Positions 56,220 through 64,000 of a stretch of DNA of 64,000 nt are shown piece by piece. Both the position numbers and the translations under genes were made by a program. Below the pieces are notes generated by a model. That model saw nothing but the letters and a program-made list of their open reading frames with translations, was not told the DNA's origin and did no database searches. Origin of the DNA: Teredinibacter waterburyi (GTDB lineage: Bacteria > Pseudomonadota > Gammaproteobacteria > Pseudomonadales > Cellvibrionaceae); contig NZ_MRUH01000165.1 of the NCBI RefSeq assembly GCF_001922985.1, positions 62,001-126,000 on the forward strand, written 5' to 3'. The stretch's first letter is position 1; each line of letters opens with the position of its first letter.

Positions 56220-56538
56220 GTAGCGATCTCTAATTCTAGATGTAGGTTGGATTTTCTCGGTCTAAGCCTGCGAGACCTCTATCTTCATACTGTCGGCAAA
56301 CTTGAATGAAACTTTAGATCTCTCTCGTACCACCCGCTCATCCCCCACTTTCAAGCAGGACAAGGTCGCTATTACCCATAGATTGTCTCTTAGTTGTGAT
56401 CCAGCCATGCATCCGATGCCAAATTCCGGTAGCATTCACACCTATCCTGCCGCAAATCCACGCTTAGCCATTACTTCGCATTGGTTTCTGATCGGCCTTC
56501 ACTCCCCAACCCCATTCGGACGACCGTAACCCGCCGCC
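56220..56538. other. Divergent motY/pyrC intergenic region
   Basis: 319 bases with promoters presumably for both genes. A 75-codon rightward frame (56302-56529) has no ribosome binding site and unremarkable composition; I do not call it. I see no clear flagellar sigma-28 or PurR-like site, and no hairpin. Confidence 0.3.
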
Positions 56539-57582
56539 ATGACAACCGAGATACCGCAAAACCTAACCTTAATTAAGCCCGACGACTGGCACATACATCT
56601 TCGCGATGGCCAAGCTCTTAAGACCACAGTTCCCCACGCGGCAACACATTTTGCGCGAGCCATCGCCATGCCAAACTTGGTGCCGCCCGTTACCAATGCC
56701 GAACAAGCGCTTAGCTACAAAGCCAGAATTATTGCGGCTCGGCCACCCGGCTCCCAGTTTGAACCGCTGATGGTTCTGTACCTTACTGACCTCACCAGTA
56801 GCAAGGATATACGTGATGCCCATGCCGCAGGGGTTGTCGCCTGCAAACTTTACCCCGCCGGAGCCACCACCAACTCCGATTCAGGCGTCACCGATATTCG
56901 CAACATTTACCCCGCGCTAGAAACCATGCAAGAACTCGGAGTTAAGTTTTTGATTCACGGTGAGGTTACCGATAACAATATCGACATCTTTGATCGTGAA
57001 GCGGTTTTCCTAGAGCGCACACTCCAAACTATCGTCACCGACTTCCCAGCACTCAAGGTTGTGTTGGAACACATAACCACGGCAGATGCAGCAGCGTTTG
57101 TGCAAGAATCTGGCCCCAATGTCGCCGCAACGATTACGGCTCACCACTTGCTATTTAACCGCAACCATATGCTTGCCGGTGGGATTCGACCACACTACTA
57201 CTGCCTGCCTATTCTAAAACGCAGCACTCATCAGGCTGCACTTATTGAAGCCGCGACCAGCGGTAGCCCTAAGTTTTTCCTTGGTACAGATTCCGCTCCT
57301 CACGCCCGCCAGAAAAAAGAGGCCGCGTGTGGCTGTGCTGGCGCCTATACCGCGTTTACCCCGCTGGAACTCTACGCAGAAGCATTCGAAGATGCGGGCG
57401 CGCTAGACAAGCTCGAAGGTTTCGCCAGTTTGTATGGCCCAGCTTTTTACGGCCTAGCGCCAAATACGACTAAGGTAACCCTGCACAGATTGAGCTGGCG
57501 CGTACCCGAAACACTCGCCTACTGCGATGAAACCTTAGTACCACTGCGTGCGGGCGAAACACTGCGCTGGAAATTGATCTAA
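56539..57582 (+). CDS. pyrC: Dihydroorotase
   Basis: Zinc enzyme cyclising carbamoyl-aspartate to dihydroorotate, 347 residues, class II like E. coli PyrC (348). The metal-binding [10 protein letters not shown] is near 15-24. [12 protein letters not shown] near 101-112 carries the carboxylated Lys. LIHGEVTD and [10 protein letters not shown] hold the next His ligands, and [13 protein letters not shown] near 249-261 holds the catalytic Asp. It complements pyrB at 5 kb. The rnt start lies 15 bases after its stop. Confidence 0.96.
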   Translation: MTTEIPQNLTLIKPDDWHIHLRDGQALKTTVPHAATHFARAIAMPNLVPPVTNAEQALSYKARIIAARPPGSQFEPLMVLYLTDLTSSKDIRDAHAAGVVACKLYPAGATTNSDSGVTDIRNIYPALETMQELGVKFLIHGEVTDNNIDIFDREAVFLERTLQTIVTDFPALKVVLEHITTADAAAFVQESGPNVAATITAHHLLFNRNHMLAGGIRPHYYCLPILKRSTHQAALIEAATSGSPKFFLGTDSAPHARQKKEAACGCAGAYTAFTPLELYAEAFEDAGALDKLEGFASLYGPAFYGLAPNTTKVTLHRLSWRVPETLAYCDETLVPLRAGETLRWKLI

Positions 57583-57597
57583 TAAAAAGAGCTTGAT

Positions 57598-58272
57598 GTG
57601 ACAGAAACAAATACTGAAGTCAGCAACACCGAAATAAAACCCGCCGCGGAAGCACCGGCGAAATCACCGCTCGCTCAGCGTTTTCGTGGTTTCTTACCGG
57701 TTATTATCGATGTTGAAACCGGCGGTTTTAACTGCGCGACCGATGCTCTATTAGAAGTGGCCGCAGTAACGCTGCGTATGGACGATGACGGACTGCTCCA
57801 CCCCCACGAAACCTTCGATTTTCATGTAGAACCCTTTGAGGGCGCCAATATCGAGCAGGCGGCACTAGACTTTACCGGCATTGACTTGGAGTGTGAGAAC
57901 CGCGCTGGCGTGCCGGAAGACTATGCCTTGGGCGAGATTTTTCAGGCGGTACGTAAAGCGGTTAAAGCTGAAGGCTGTAATCGAGCCGTACTGGTGGGAC
58001 ACAACGCACATTTTGATTTAGGCTTTATTAATGCGGCGTCTAGTCGCTGTGAGATGAAGCGCAACCCGTTTCATCCCTTCTCCTGCTTTGATACCGCGAG
58101 CCTTTCCGGTTTAGTGTTTGGTCAAACCGTATTGGCGAAAACCTGCATGGTAGCGGAAATTGAGTTTTCTAATCGCGAAGCCCACTCGGCCGCCTATGAT
58201 GCCGAAAAAACGGCAGAACTCTTCTGTTTGATTGTTAACAAATGGAAACAGCTGGGTGGCTGGCCACTTTAG
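57598..58272 (+). CDS. rnt: Ribonuclease T
   Basis: DEDDh 3'-5' exoribonuclease that trims tRNA and other stable RNA 3' ends, 224 residues. Exo [11 protein letters not shown] near 36-45, exo [12 protein letters not shown] near 138-147 and exo [13 protein letters not shown] near 197-206 are intact. The [15 protein letters not shown] opening is typical. The start is GTG at 57598, with AAGAG before. About 28 N-terminal residues rich in T, E and A extend beyond the E. coli protein. It follows pyrC closely. Confidence 0.95.
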   Translation: MTETNTEVSNTEIKPAAEAPAKSPLAQRFRGFLPVIIDVETGGFNCATDALLEVAAVTLRMDDDGLLHPHETFDFHVEPFEGANIEQAALDFTGIDLECENRAGVPEDYALGEIFQAVRKAVKAEGCNRAVLVGHNAHFDLGFINAASSRCEMKRNPFHPFSCFDTASLSGLVFGQTVLAKTCMVAEIEFSNREAHSAAYDAEKTAELFCLIVNKWKQLGGWPL

Positions 58273-58277
58273 ACTCG

Positions 58278-58688
58278 CTAGTCGTCTTCATCCAAAAACT
58301 GATCTGCCCGACCTCGTAACTTGCGCTTGTGGCGAATCGACTCAAACGGGTCGGTTTTTGCTGCGGCCGAAGGCACTTCGTTTGCTCGACGACTCTGAAA
58401 TGTGTCTCTGCCAGCCATCTTCGCCCGCTTTTCCACCTCGACCTTAGAGCGCGTTCGCGCCACAACGAAATAAAATATCGCCGTTAAGGCAATCAGTAAA
58501 ACCCACTTAACCACGTAGGACAACGCCAAATACCTATCCACACCCGAGTTTTTCACGTAGTCCAAATAGTCGCTATGTAATGTGGCAACCATAAAGTAGC
58601 TGGCAAACAGCAGCGCAACAGCGACTATCAGACGACTGTAGCGCTTCCAAATTAATGCGAGAAAAAATGTATTAGCGATAAATTTCAC
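58278..58688 (-). CDS. Small membrane protein of unknown function
   Basis: 136 residues. Two transmembrane segments are predicted near 20-38 (LIVAVALLFASYFMVATLH) and 60-80 (VVKWVLLIALTAIFYFVVA). A charged cytoplasmic tail follows with RTRSKVEVEKRAKMAG and a final acidic FLDEDD. I do not recognise the family. It follows the 79-residue gene by four bases, so the two are one unit, and it converges with rnt five bases away. Confidence 0.7.
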   Translation of the reverse strand: MKFIANTFFLALIWKRYSRLIVAVALLFASYFMVATLHSDYLDYVKNSGVDRYLALSYVVKWVLLIALTAIFYFVVARTRSKVEVEKRAKMAGRDTFQSRRANEVPSAAAKTDPFESIRHKRKLRGRADQFLDEDD

Positions 58689-58692
58689 AAGG

Positions 58693-58932
58693 CTACACCC
58701 AAAAACTCAGACCAAGCGCAGCCAGTAGTGCGTAGATGCCTTTAGACTTAAGTTCACTGACCAGTTTATCTTCTTCATCCTTTACCACGGCCTCTAAGGC
58801 CACCTCTGATAAAGCTTCGGGCTCTTTACCGCTGGCATAAATTCGTGCGCGAGCGCGACTAATCGCTTTATCTCGCAGACGTACACGATATTTGTCAATT
58901 AAGGTTTCGTAGCGTTGTTTTATGGCGTTCAT
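58693..58932 (-). CDS. Small helical protein of unknown function
   Basis: 79 residues, highly charged and predicted helical (RYETLIDKYRVRLRDKAISR). An acidic middle is followed by a hydrophobic C-terminus GIYALLAALGLSFWV that may be a tail anchor. Upstream partner of the 136-residue membrane protein. Function unknown; length and start are plausible, but the ribosome binding site is weak. Confidence 0.65.
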   Translation of the reverse strand: MNAIKQRYETLIDKYRVRLRDKAISRARARIYASGKEPEALSEVALEAVVKDEEDKLVSELKSKGIYALLAALGLSFWV

Positions 58933-59094
58933 AGTTATCCAGTGGTTCCGCTGCCATTATTACAGCTTGACTTGTCATTTTAGGGCTAGATTCACAGCGA
59001 AGGAACCTCTAGATTGTAAATCGCCCTAGGAGCACGAACTCCCCGATACAAGTTCATAGCGCCTTAGATCAAAGCTTAGACCCAATTTCAGACG

Positions 59095-59121
59095 AAAAAA
59101 AACCGGCATAAGCCGGTTTTT
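59095..59121 (-). terminator. Intrinsic terminator of the peroxiredoxin gene
   Basis: AACCGGC and GCCGGTT flank ATAA; read leftward the stem is followed by eight T. It starts 17 bases after the peroxiredoxin stop. TTTT on the other strand makes it weakly bidirectional. Confidence 0.85.
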
Positions 59122-59137
59122 GACAACGCTTTGAAAC

Positions 59138-59740
59138 TTAAAGTTTATCGGCGTTTTCAGAAAGATAAGCTGCAACGCCCGTAGGGGAAGCATCCATACC
59201 TTTATCGCCGTCTTTCCAGCCAGCTGGACACACTTCACCGTGCTCCTGGTGGAAGGCCAATGCGTCAACCATACGCAACATTTCGTCAACGTTACGACCT
59301 AAAGGCAAATCGTTAACAACCTGATGACGAACCAAACCGTCTTCATCGATCAAGAACGAACCACGGTAAGCAACACCGCCTTCAGATTCTACATCGTAGG
59401 CCTTACAAATAGCGTGCGTCATATCGGCTACAAGGGTGTACTTAACTGGGCCAATACCGCCATCATTAACAGCGGTGTTGCGCCATGCGTTGTGTGAAAA
59501 GTGAGAATCGATGGAAACACCGATCACTTCTACACCGCGCTTTGCGAACTCGGCGATGCGATGATCGAAAGCCAATAATTCAGAAGGACATACAAAAGTG
59601 AAGTCCAACGGGTAGAAGAAAACAACCGCTTTCTTACCTTTCGTGGCTTCCCCAAAATTGAAACTGTCTACGATTTCACCGCTGCCCAATACAGCTGGTG
59701 CTGTAAAGTCTGGTGCAGATTTACCGACTAAAACGCCCAT
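59138..59740 (-). CDS. Typical 2-Cys peroxiredoxin
   Basis: Thiol peroxidase of the AhpC/Tsa family, 200 residues from ATG 59740 (GGGAG before). The open frame continues to 59839 but without family similarity. Peroxidatic C51 lies in FTFVCPSEL and resolving C171 in GEVCPAGWKDG. GGVAYRGSFLID and a C-terminal YLSENADKL helix are typical of the Prx1 subfamily. It sits between the small membrane genes and bfd, matching the Pseudomonas order. Confidence 0.95.
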   Translation of the reverse strand: MGVLVGKSAPDFTAPAVLGSGEIVDSFNFGEATKGKKAVVFFYPLDFTFVCPSELLAFDHRIAEFAKRGVEVIGVSIDSHFSHNAWRNTAVNDGGIGPVKYTLVADMTHAICKAYDVESEGGVAYRGSFLIDEDGLVRHQVVNDLPLGRNVDEMLRMVDALAFHQEHGEVCPAGWKDGDKGMDASPTGVAAYLSENADKL

Positions 59741-59819
59741 GGTTGTCTCCCTGGAAGTGAGTTGATGTTGTCGTGAGATGGATACCCGCGTTACGCGAAA
59801 CTGTGACTGACCGCCCCGC

Positions 59820-59848
59820 TTTGTACAAAAACAATACAATCAAAGCAA
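59820..59848 (-). promoter_or_regulatory. Putative sigma-70 promoter of the peroxiredoxin gene
   Basis: Read leftward, TTGCTT and TACAAA are separated by 17 bases, with about 75 bases of leader to the start codon. Match is moderate. An OxyR site is not obvious to me. Confidence 0.3.
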
Positions 59849-60004
59849 TGCAATTAATAGCGAGCGGTAATGATACACGCTGGCAGACCGCATTTTCATT
59901 AAATTTCTAAATAACTTCAATAAGATCACAAACGATAACGCCCTACTTATTCACATAACACCAATTTGGCACTCCTTTCCCTGAAAAACGGACTATGAAT
60001 CTAA

Positions 60005-60033
60005 TTGACAATCATTCTTGTTCGCAGTAAATT
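60005..60033 (+). promoter_or_regulatory. bfd promoter overlapped by a Fur-like box
   Basis: TTGACA (60005-60010), a 17-base spacer and TAAATT (60028-60033) form a good sigma-70 promoter. Across its -35 region TGACAATCATTCTTG (60006-60020) matches 11 of 14 positions of the 7-1-7 Fur consensus. Iron-repressed expression of bfd would fit its known role in releasing iron from bacterioferritin. Confidence 0.55.
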
Positions 60034-60124
60034 ATCCATTATTCATAAAGGTAAGCGGTGCAGCTGGAACGTCATCACCTTATTGCGCCGTAACTAGTAG
60101 GTCACACACCACGAGTAACACACT

Positions 60125-60331
60125 ATGTACGTATGTTTATGCAAAGGTATTACCGACACCCAAATTCGTGACGCCGTAGACAACGGTGCCGAAAGTTTGC
60201 GTGCCGTGCGTAAACAGCTTGGCGTCGCCAGCCAGTGCGGTAAATGTGCCTGTCTCGCCCGCGAAGTCATCACTGAAACACTCGCAGCAACAGAGAATAG
60301 CAGCCAAGGGTTATACTATTTAGCAGGTTAG
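60125..60331 (+). CDS. bfd: Bacterioferritin-associated ferredoxin
   Basis: 68-residue 2Fe-2S protein that reduces bacterioferritin to release stored iron. MYVCLCKGIT carries C4 and C6, and QCGKCAC the other cluster cysteines, with the usual Bfd spacing. It is upstream of bfr on the same strand with a 154-base gap, and its promoter looks Fur-controlled. Confidence 0.95.
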   Translation: MYVCLCKGITDTQIRDAVDNGAESLRAVRKQLGVASQCGKCACLAREVITETLAATENSSQGLYYLAG

Positions 60332-60485
60332 TTTTTATTCAGTCATTCCCCGTAGTGCCCGCCAGTCAAAATACCGCTGTCACCCTAAACACCTACCGTT
60401 GGATCTGCCTCGTGACGTTTGACAAACTTCACGCCGGTGCGCACACTTCCCCCCATCCCCCACCCCTAAAACAAGGAGCGCTCCT

Positions 60486-60956
60486 ATGAAAGGCGACGCC
60501 AAAGTTATTGAATTTCTGAACCTTTCCCTCAGCAATGAACTGGTTGCCATTAATCAGTATTTTCTCCATTCCCGCATGTACAAAGATTGGGGCCTAAAAG
60601 AGCTGGCCGAGCATGAATACGAAGAGTCCATCGATGAAATGAAACATGCGGACAAACTAATTGAACGTATTTTGTTTCTGGAAGGGCTGCCAAACTTGCA
60701 AGATCTAGGTAAGTTAATGATCGGCGAAAACACCCAAGAGATGCTCGCCTGTGATTTGAAGCTTGAGCTAAAAGCGATTCCAGATCTGCGGGACGCCATC
60801 GCTTACTGTGAAACTGTACGTGATTATGTATCACGCGATTTGTTTCAGGAGATACTCGATGACGAAGAAGAGCACGTCGACTGGCTAGAAACACAGCTCA
60901 GTCTTATCGAGAAAATTGGAATTGAGAATTACCTGCAGGCAAAAATGAGTAGCTAA
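60486..60956 (+). CDS. bfr: Bacterioferritin
   Basis: 24-subunit heme-containing iron storage protein, 156 residues. The ferroxidase centre is intact: E18, E51, H54, E94, E127 and H130. Heme ligand M52 lies in DEMKHAD. AAGGAG just before the ATG is a strong ribosome binding site. It follows bfd; the Pseudomonas counterpart at this position is bfrB. Confidence 0.96.
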   Translation: MKGDAKVIEFLNLSLSNELVAINQYFLHSRMYKDWGLKELAEHEYEESIDEMKHADKLIERILFLEGLPNLQDLGKLMIGENTQEMLACDLKLELKAIPDLRDAIAYCETVRDYVSRDLFQEILDDEEEHVDWLETQLSLIEKIGIENYLQAKMSS

Positions 60957-60974
60957 TCGCTATCAACACTATTT

Positions 60975-62447
60975 CTAACGAGTTGTTAGAGGTAAAGTTA
61001 ACCGAAACTGGCTGCCCCCGCCTAAAACCGAGGTTGCAGCCAGTTCGCCTCCCATTACGGTTGCAAAAGCCGAGCAAAGCGACAGCCCCAAGCCAGATCC
61101 TGTGCCCGAAAGTCTACCGGTGGAGGTCTGCTTGAATGCTGAGAACAGCAAACTGACTTCGTCCCGCGCTATTCCTGGTCCAGAATCAGACACCTCAAAC
61201 CTTAAGGTGTTTTGCTCAACCCACACACGCAGTTTGATTTGCCCCTTAAGCGTAAATTTTACGGCGTTTGATAACAGGTTTATCAAGGTTTGCTTAACTA
61301 AGCGAACATCGAGCTCACAGTGTTTAGGTAGATTATCCGCATACTCTGTCATTAGCGCCAAGTTCTTTTCTTCACAGGAATAAACGAACAAACTCACCAC
61401 ATCGTCTACCAGCTCACGAATTTCAGCCACTTCTAAATTGAGTTCAATTTCCCCCGACTCCAGCTGAGTGAAATCCAAAATATCGTTCAACAGCGACAGC
61501 TGGTGCCGTGTGGCGCTGGTAATGGTGTCTAATTTTTTATTTTGCGCGTCGCTAAATGTTTCTTTACGCCTCAGTAACTGTGTCACACCCAAAACGATAT
61601 TCACGGAGTTCCGACATTCGTGACTGACTCGGCTTAGCATATGCGTCATAACATCGTTGGCATGCTCTAACGACAGCTGCTGCTCGTGAACTTGCTGCAA
61701 TAATTTATGAGATTCAATTAACCGACGAGCGCGCGCCAATAGTTCGTCGATGGCGAGCGGCTTGGACACATAATCGCTCGCGCCGATACGAAAGGGTTCA
61801 ACGCGCTGCGCCTGAGATTGATAGCTAGACATTACCAGAATCGGTGTACTGGCTTGAGCGCGTGACTGGGTGCGGATACGGCCGATAAGATCCAACCCTG
61901 TTAGCTCTCCTTCGAGGACCACATCGGTAATAATTAAGTCGAAATCTTCCGTCTCAAACAATGCTAAAGCCGAATGCGCGTCGGCGCAGATTTTTACTTG
62001 TAAACCAATTCTTGAGAGTACCGCTTCCACCATTCGCTGTTGTGATGGCGAATCCTCGACTAACAACACCCGTCCCTCTATCGGATGGCGGGCTCGAGAA
62101 AAGTTATGGATAAACGCTTGGAAATTAGGCAGCTGCTGCAAACTAAAGGTTTCGTTAAAGCCTGAAGCAAAGGCTTTTTCGATAAGCGCCGGCTGTGAAC
62201 GCTCGGTAATCAGTAGAACCGGGCACTCTTGCCATTTAAGCTGGCCACGTATTTCGCGGCATAACTCAAAGGCAGAACCGTCGTCAAAGTACTGCGCAAG
62301 GCACACCAGATCAAACACCCCCGCATCCAAAAGCTTTCTTGCACCCACCAAGTCATTAGCATAATCATGATGGCAGTCATACTCACTGCACAAAGATTTT
62401 AGCTTCTCGATTACCTCACCGGCTGCACCGCCAAGAAACACCCTCAC
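60975..62447 (-). CDS. Histidine kinase with two N-terminal receiver domains
   Basis: 490 residues from GTG 62447, where TAAGGA sits seven bases upstream. The frame is open to 62573 but the added 42 residues have no receiver similarity. Residues 1-120 are a pseudo-receiver: the acidic pocket is absent and the phosphoacceptor position is Ala51 (VCLAQYFDDGS). Residues 125-245 are an intact receiver: VEDSPSQ, D175 in IITDVVLEG, and KP near 229. The kinase has H276 in an atypical H-box SHECRNSVN (normally SHELRTPLN). The HATPase domain keeps NLLSNAVKFT, DSGPGI and GSGLGLSLC. There is no transmembrane helix. Receivers placed before the kinase suggest it takes input from another kinase. Confidence 0.87.
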   Translation of the reverse strand: MRVFLGGAAGEVIEKLKSLCSEYDCHHDYANDLVGARKLLDAGVFDLVCLAQYFDDGSAFELCREIRGQLKWQECPVLLITERSQPALIEKAFASGFNETFSLQQLPNFQAFIHNFSRARHPIEGRVLLVEDSPSQQRMVEAVLSRIGLQVKICADAHSALALFETEDFDLIITDVVLEGELTGLDLIGRIRTQSRAQASTPILVMSSYQSQAQRVEPFRIGASDYVSKPLAIDELLARARRLIESHKLLQQVHEQQLSLEHANDVMTHMLSRVSHECRNSVNIVLGVTQLLRRKETFSDAQNKKLDTITSATRHQLSLLNDILDFTQLESGEIELNLEVAEIRELVDDVVSLFVYSCEEKNLALMTEYADNLPKHCELDVRLVKQTLINLLSNAVKFTLKGQIKLRVWVEQNTLRFEVSDSGPGIARDEVSLLFSAFKQTSTGRLSGTGSGLGLSLCSAFATVMGGELAATSVLGGGSQFRLTLPLTTR

Positions 62448-62617
62448 TATGTTTTCCTTATTTGGACTAGAGCTGGGCAGAAGCCAAGCTATGACTAAGC
62501 CAGAATCAACGAATACATAAAGAATAGCAAAGCGTCGCGCGAAAGCAGGTTTAATTGCTGAGCTAAGGCTCAAGTACAGAATTAAGGTTAAATTGCGGGG
62601 TACAGAACGGTGTGGAA

Positions 62618-64000
62618 CTAGTTAGACGGTGGGGAACTGCTGAGCATCTCGGCAACCGCTTGAGATAATGAGTTTAGGCGAGCGTTACTCGGTAGATATT
62701 GAAGTGCCACATTGAGTTCGGCCTGGGCTTGCGCAGCGCCCTCGTGTCCCATTAGCTGCCAAATATGGCTGGCAAAAGCATCGACTAAACGCACCATACC
62801 CTCACGTGCAATGCGGTTGTCTTCATCTCGTTCCAATACATTAGTGTAATAATGGTAAGCGGCGTCACCAGCCGGAATAAAGTACGCCTCCTCATCCATT
62901 CGCGCCTGCGCTTTTTCTAGGTCTCGCGCAATGGCTCTACGTGTCCACTGAATCGCGGAGATCTTTTTGTTGAGCGCCAGTGCGTCGGAATGATTCGGAG
63001 CAACCTGCAACAGTTGCTGTAATTGCTGCTCTGCAGCCATCAACTGGTTGGCGCGATAACGCTCGCTGGCCTGCACAAACACCATCGCAAGTGCATTATC
63101 TACCCCTGCCAAAGCCTCGGCGTGTTGGGGCTCTATGGCTAGTACCGCTTGATATTGTTGAATCACATTTGGCGTTTTCGGGTAAATCAATGAGCCATCT
63201 TGCAGCAATGATTGCGCTTGACGCAGGTACTTATCAATCAGTACCCGTTCATCCACCCAACTCTCCAACGCCGCAAACTCAGAGCCAGACCATGAGGCAA
63301 ACATCGGCTGCAACTGGCGTAAACGGGCCTTCGCAGCAGTAAGGTCCCCCGCCTCGGCAAGATCTCGCACCTTGCCAAACTCGTTAACTTTAATGAGGTC
63401 TAGAGCTTCTTGTGCTTTTAGCTCTTTCGGAAACTCGGCCAACAAGGCGCGATATGCCGCCACCAAATCCCCCAGATAAGTACCGTCTTGCGCGTATAAA
63501 TTGTTGAGCGTATGGATTTTGGCGTAATAGTGCTCAGTTAAGGTGTTGATGTTCGCAGCTGCGGGGGCTGGAGAAGTGGCTTTGACTGAGGGTTTAGTCG
63601 CTGTGGGCTTAGGCTTAATAACCGCGCTCGCCTCTCCGTTATTGGTGCTTGTGCGATCTGTAACCTTGCTGGGGACTGGATTTTGCGCTTTCGGTTTTGG
63701 ATTCACAGCAGATGAATCATTCGAAGCATCGCTATCCGGCTCGAATAGGTTACGCGTCCAACTCATCGCCGACCCGAAGGTATCCAGCACCAGGTGACCA
63801 CTCTTTTCGATCCAAGGCTTTACCAATGCCGGTTGATACTGGTAACCCACCCAACCAAAGGTTGCCACGATAACGGTCAATAACAGCACGTAGGGAATAA
63901 AGCTGCGCCCAGTATTTAAACCGGCATCCTGATCGTCGTAAACAACGGTAATTTTCTCGCGGCCGCCACTATAGTTGAAGCTCTCATCTAGATCACTTCC
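62618..64000 (-). CDS. Membrane-anchored repeat protein (N-terminus cut by window edge)
   Basis: The frame is open from its stop at 62618 to the window edge, 460 residues visible; a GTG at 63889 inside it is not the true start. About 40 cytoplasmic residues (ending near SGGREKITVVYDDQD) precede one transmembrane segment (VLLLTVIVATFGWVGYQY). A low-complexity Pro/Lys/Ser/Thr linker of about 90 residues follows. A helical, TPR-like periplasmic region makes up the rest (ALLAEFPKELKAQEALD, YQAVLAIEPQHAEALAGV, LQQLLQVAPNHSDALALN). The repeats suggest a protein-protein scaffold. The N-terminal domain, possibly a kinase or other regulator, lies outside the window. Family not recognised. Confidence 0.75.
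   Translation of the reverse strand, partial: GSDLDESFNYSGGREKITVVYDDQDAGLNTGRSFIPYVLLLTVIVATFGWVGYQYQPALVKPWIEKSGHLVLDTFGSAMSWTRNLFEPDSDASNDSSAVNPKPKAQNPVPSKVTDRTSTNNGEASAVIKPKPTATKPSVKATSPAPAAANINTLTEHYYAKIHTLNNLYAQDGTYLGDLVAAYRALLAEFPKELKAQEALDLIKVNEFGKVRDLAEAGDLTAAKARLRQLQPMFASWSGSEFAALESWVDERVLIDKYLRQAQSLLQDGSLIYPKTPNVIQQYQAVLAIEPQHAEALAGVDNALAMVFVQASERYRANQLMAAEQQLQQLLQVAPNHSDALALNKKISAIQWTRRAIARDLEKAQARMDEEAYFIPAGDAAYHYYTNVLERDEDNRIAREGMVRLVDAFASHIWQLMGHEGAAQAQAELNVALQYLPSNARLNSLSQAVAEMLSSSPPSN

Larger units (their letters stand above)
59741..60124. other. Divergent peroxiredoxin/bfd regulatory region
   Basis: 384 bases. A leftward sigma-70-like promoter for the peroxiredoxin lies at 59820-59848, and a rightward promoter overlapping a Fur-like site for bfd at 60005-60033. 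The middle (about 59850-60000) is AT-rich and shows no gene. Confidence 0.45.

Noticed and set aside
1-64000. CRISPR arrays, tRNA or rRNA genes, insertion sequences, prophage
   Set aside because: No regularly spaced repeats, tRNA-like cloverleaf in gaps, transposase or integrase motifs were seen; gaps are short and mostly explained.

Overview
The window reads as a chromosomal segment of a marine-type gammaproteobacterium, most likely Cellvibrionales or a close relative of the Pseudomonas branch. Two gene orders support this from general knowledge of Pseudomonas genomes: dcd-mrp-metG on the left, and argG-motY-pyrC-rnt-(two small genes)-peroxiredoxin-bfd-bfr on the right. Nearly all the DNA is coding, with short gaps. 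I see no rRNA, tRNA, insertion sequence, integrase, prophage or CRISPR array.

Layout. 1-12.7 kb: DNA repair and housekeeping: DinG helicase (cut by the left edge), an acyltransferase, a REC-GGDEF-REC protein, pyrB, sbcB, beta carbonic anhydrase, dcd, the apbC/mrp Fe-S carrier and metG. 12.8-19 kb: the Rnf/Rsx electron-transport operon rsxABCDGE. 19.1-25.8 kb: a carbohydrate operon read leftward: a GH2 enzyme with beta-glucuronidase hallmarks, a Tat-exported TIM-barrel protein, a Gfo/Idh/MocA dehydrogenase, a second TIM-barrel protein and an MFS transporter. 25.9-27.7 kb: a DesK/DesR-like two-component pair. 28-30.1 kb: a fused PabA-PabB. 30.5-34.7 kb: a receiver protein with a transmembrane segment and periplasmic domain, and a receiver-PAS-GGDEF-EAL protein.

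34.7-39.2 kb holds the least familiar locus: an acetolactate-synthase-like ThDP enzyme, two different citrate-synthase-fold proteins in overlapping frames, and a short-chain dehydrogenase. By eye, both citrate-synthase-like proteins have lost the canonical catalytic His/Asp residues. A perfect CRP-type palindrome lies upstream. 39.7-44.2 kb is a two-gene operon in which a YfiR-domain hybrid histidine kinase overlaps a TonB-dependent receptor gene.

44.4-53.6 kb is a full cbb3 oxidase block: ccoNOQP, then ccoG-fixH-ccoI-ccoS and a DsbD_2/UreH-type membrane protein. It is headed by an FNR-type site and a TATAAT box in exact class II geometry. 53.8-60.9 kb is the argG-motY-pyrC-rnt-prx-bfd-bfr block. 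61-64 kb carries a kinase preceded by two receivers and a membrane protein cut by the right edge.

Taken together the genes suggest an aerobic to microaerobic heterotroph that uses uronic-acid-containing glycans, controls iron storage through bfd/bfr, and has many c-di-GMP and phosphorelay proteins. The functions of the ThDP/citrate-synthase-like cluster, the membrane-bound receiver protein and the small genes near rnt are not known to me.
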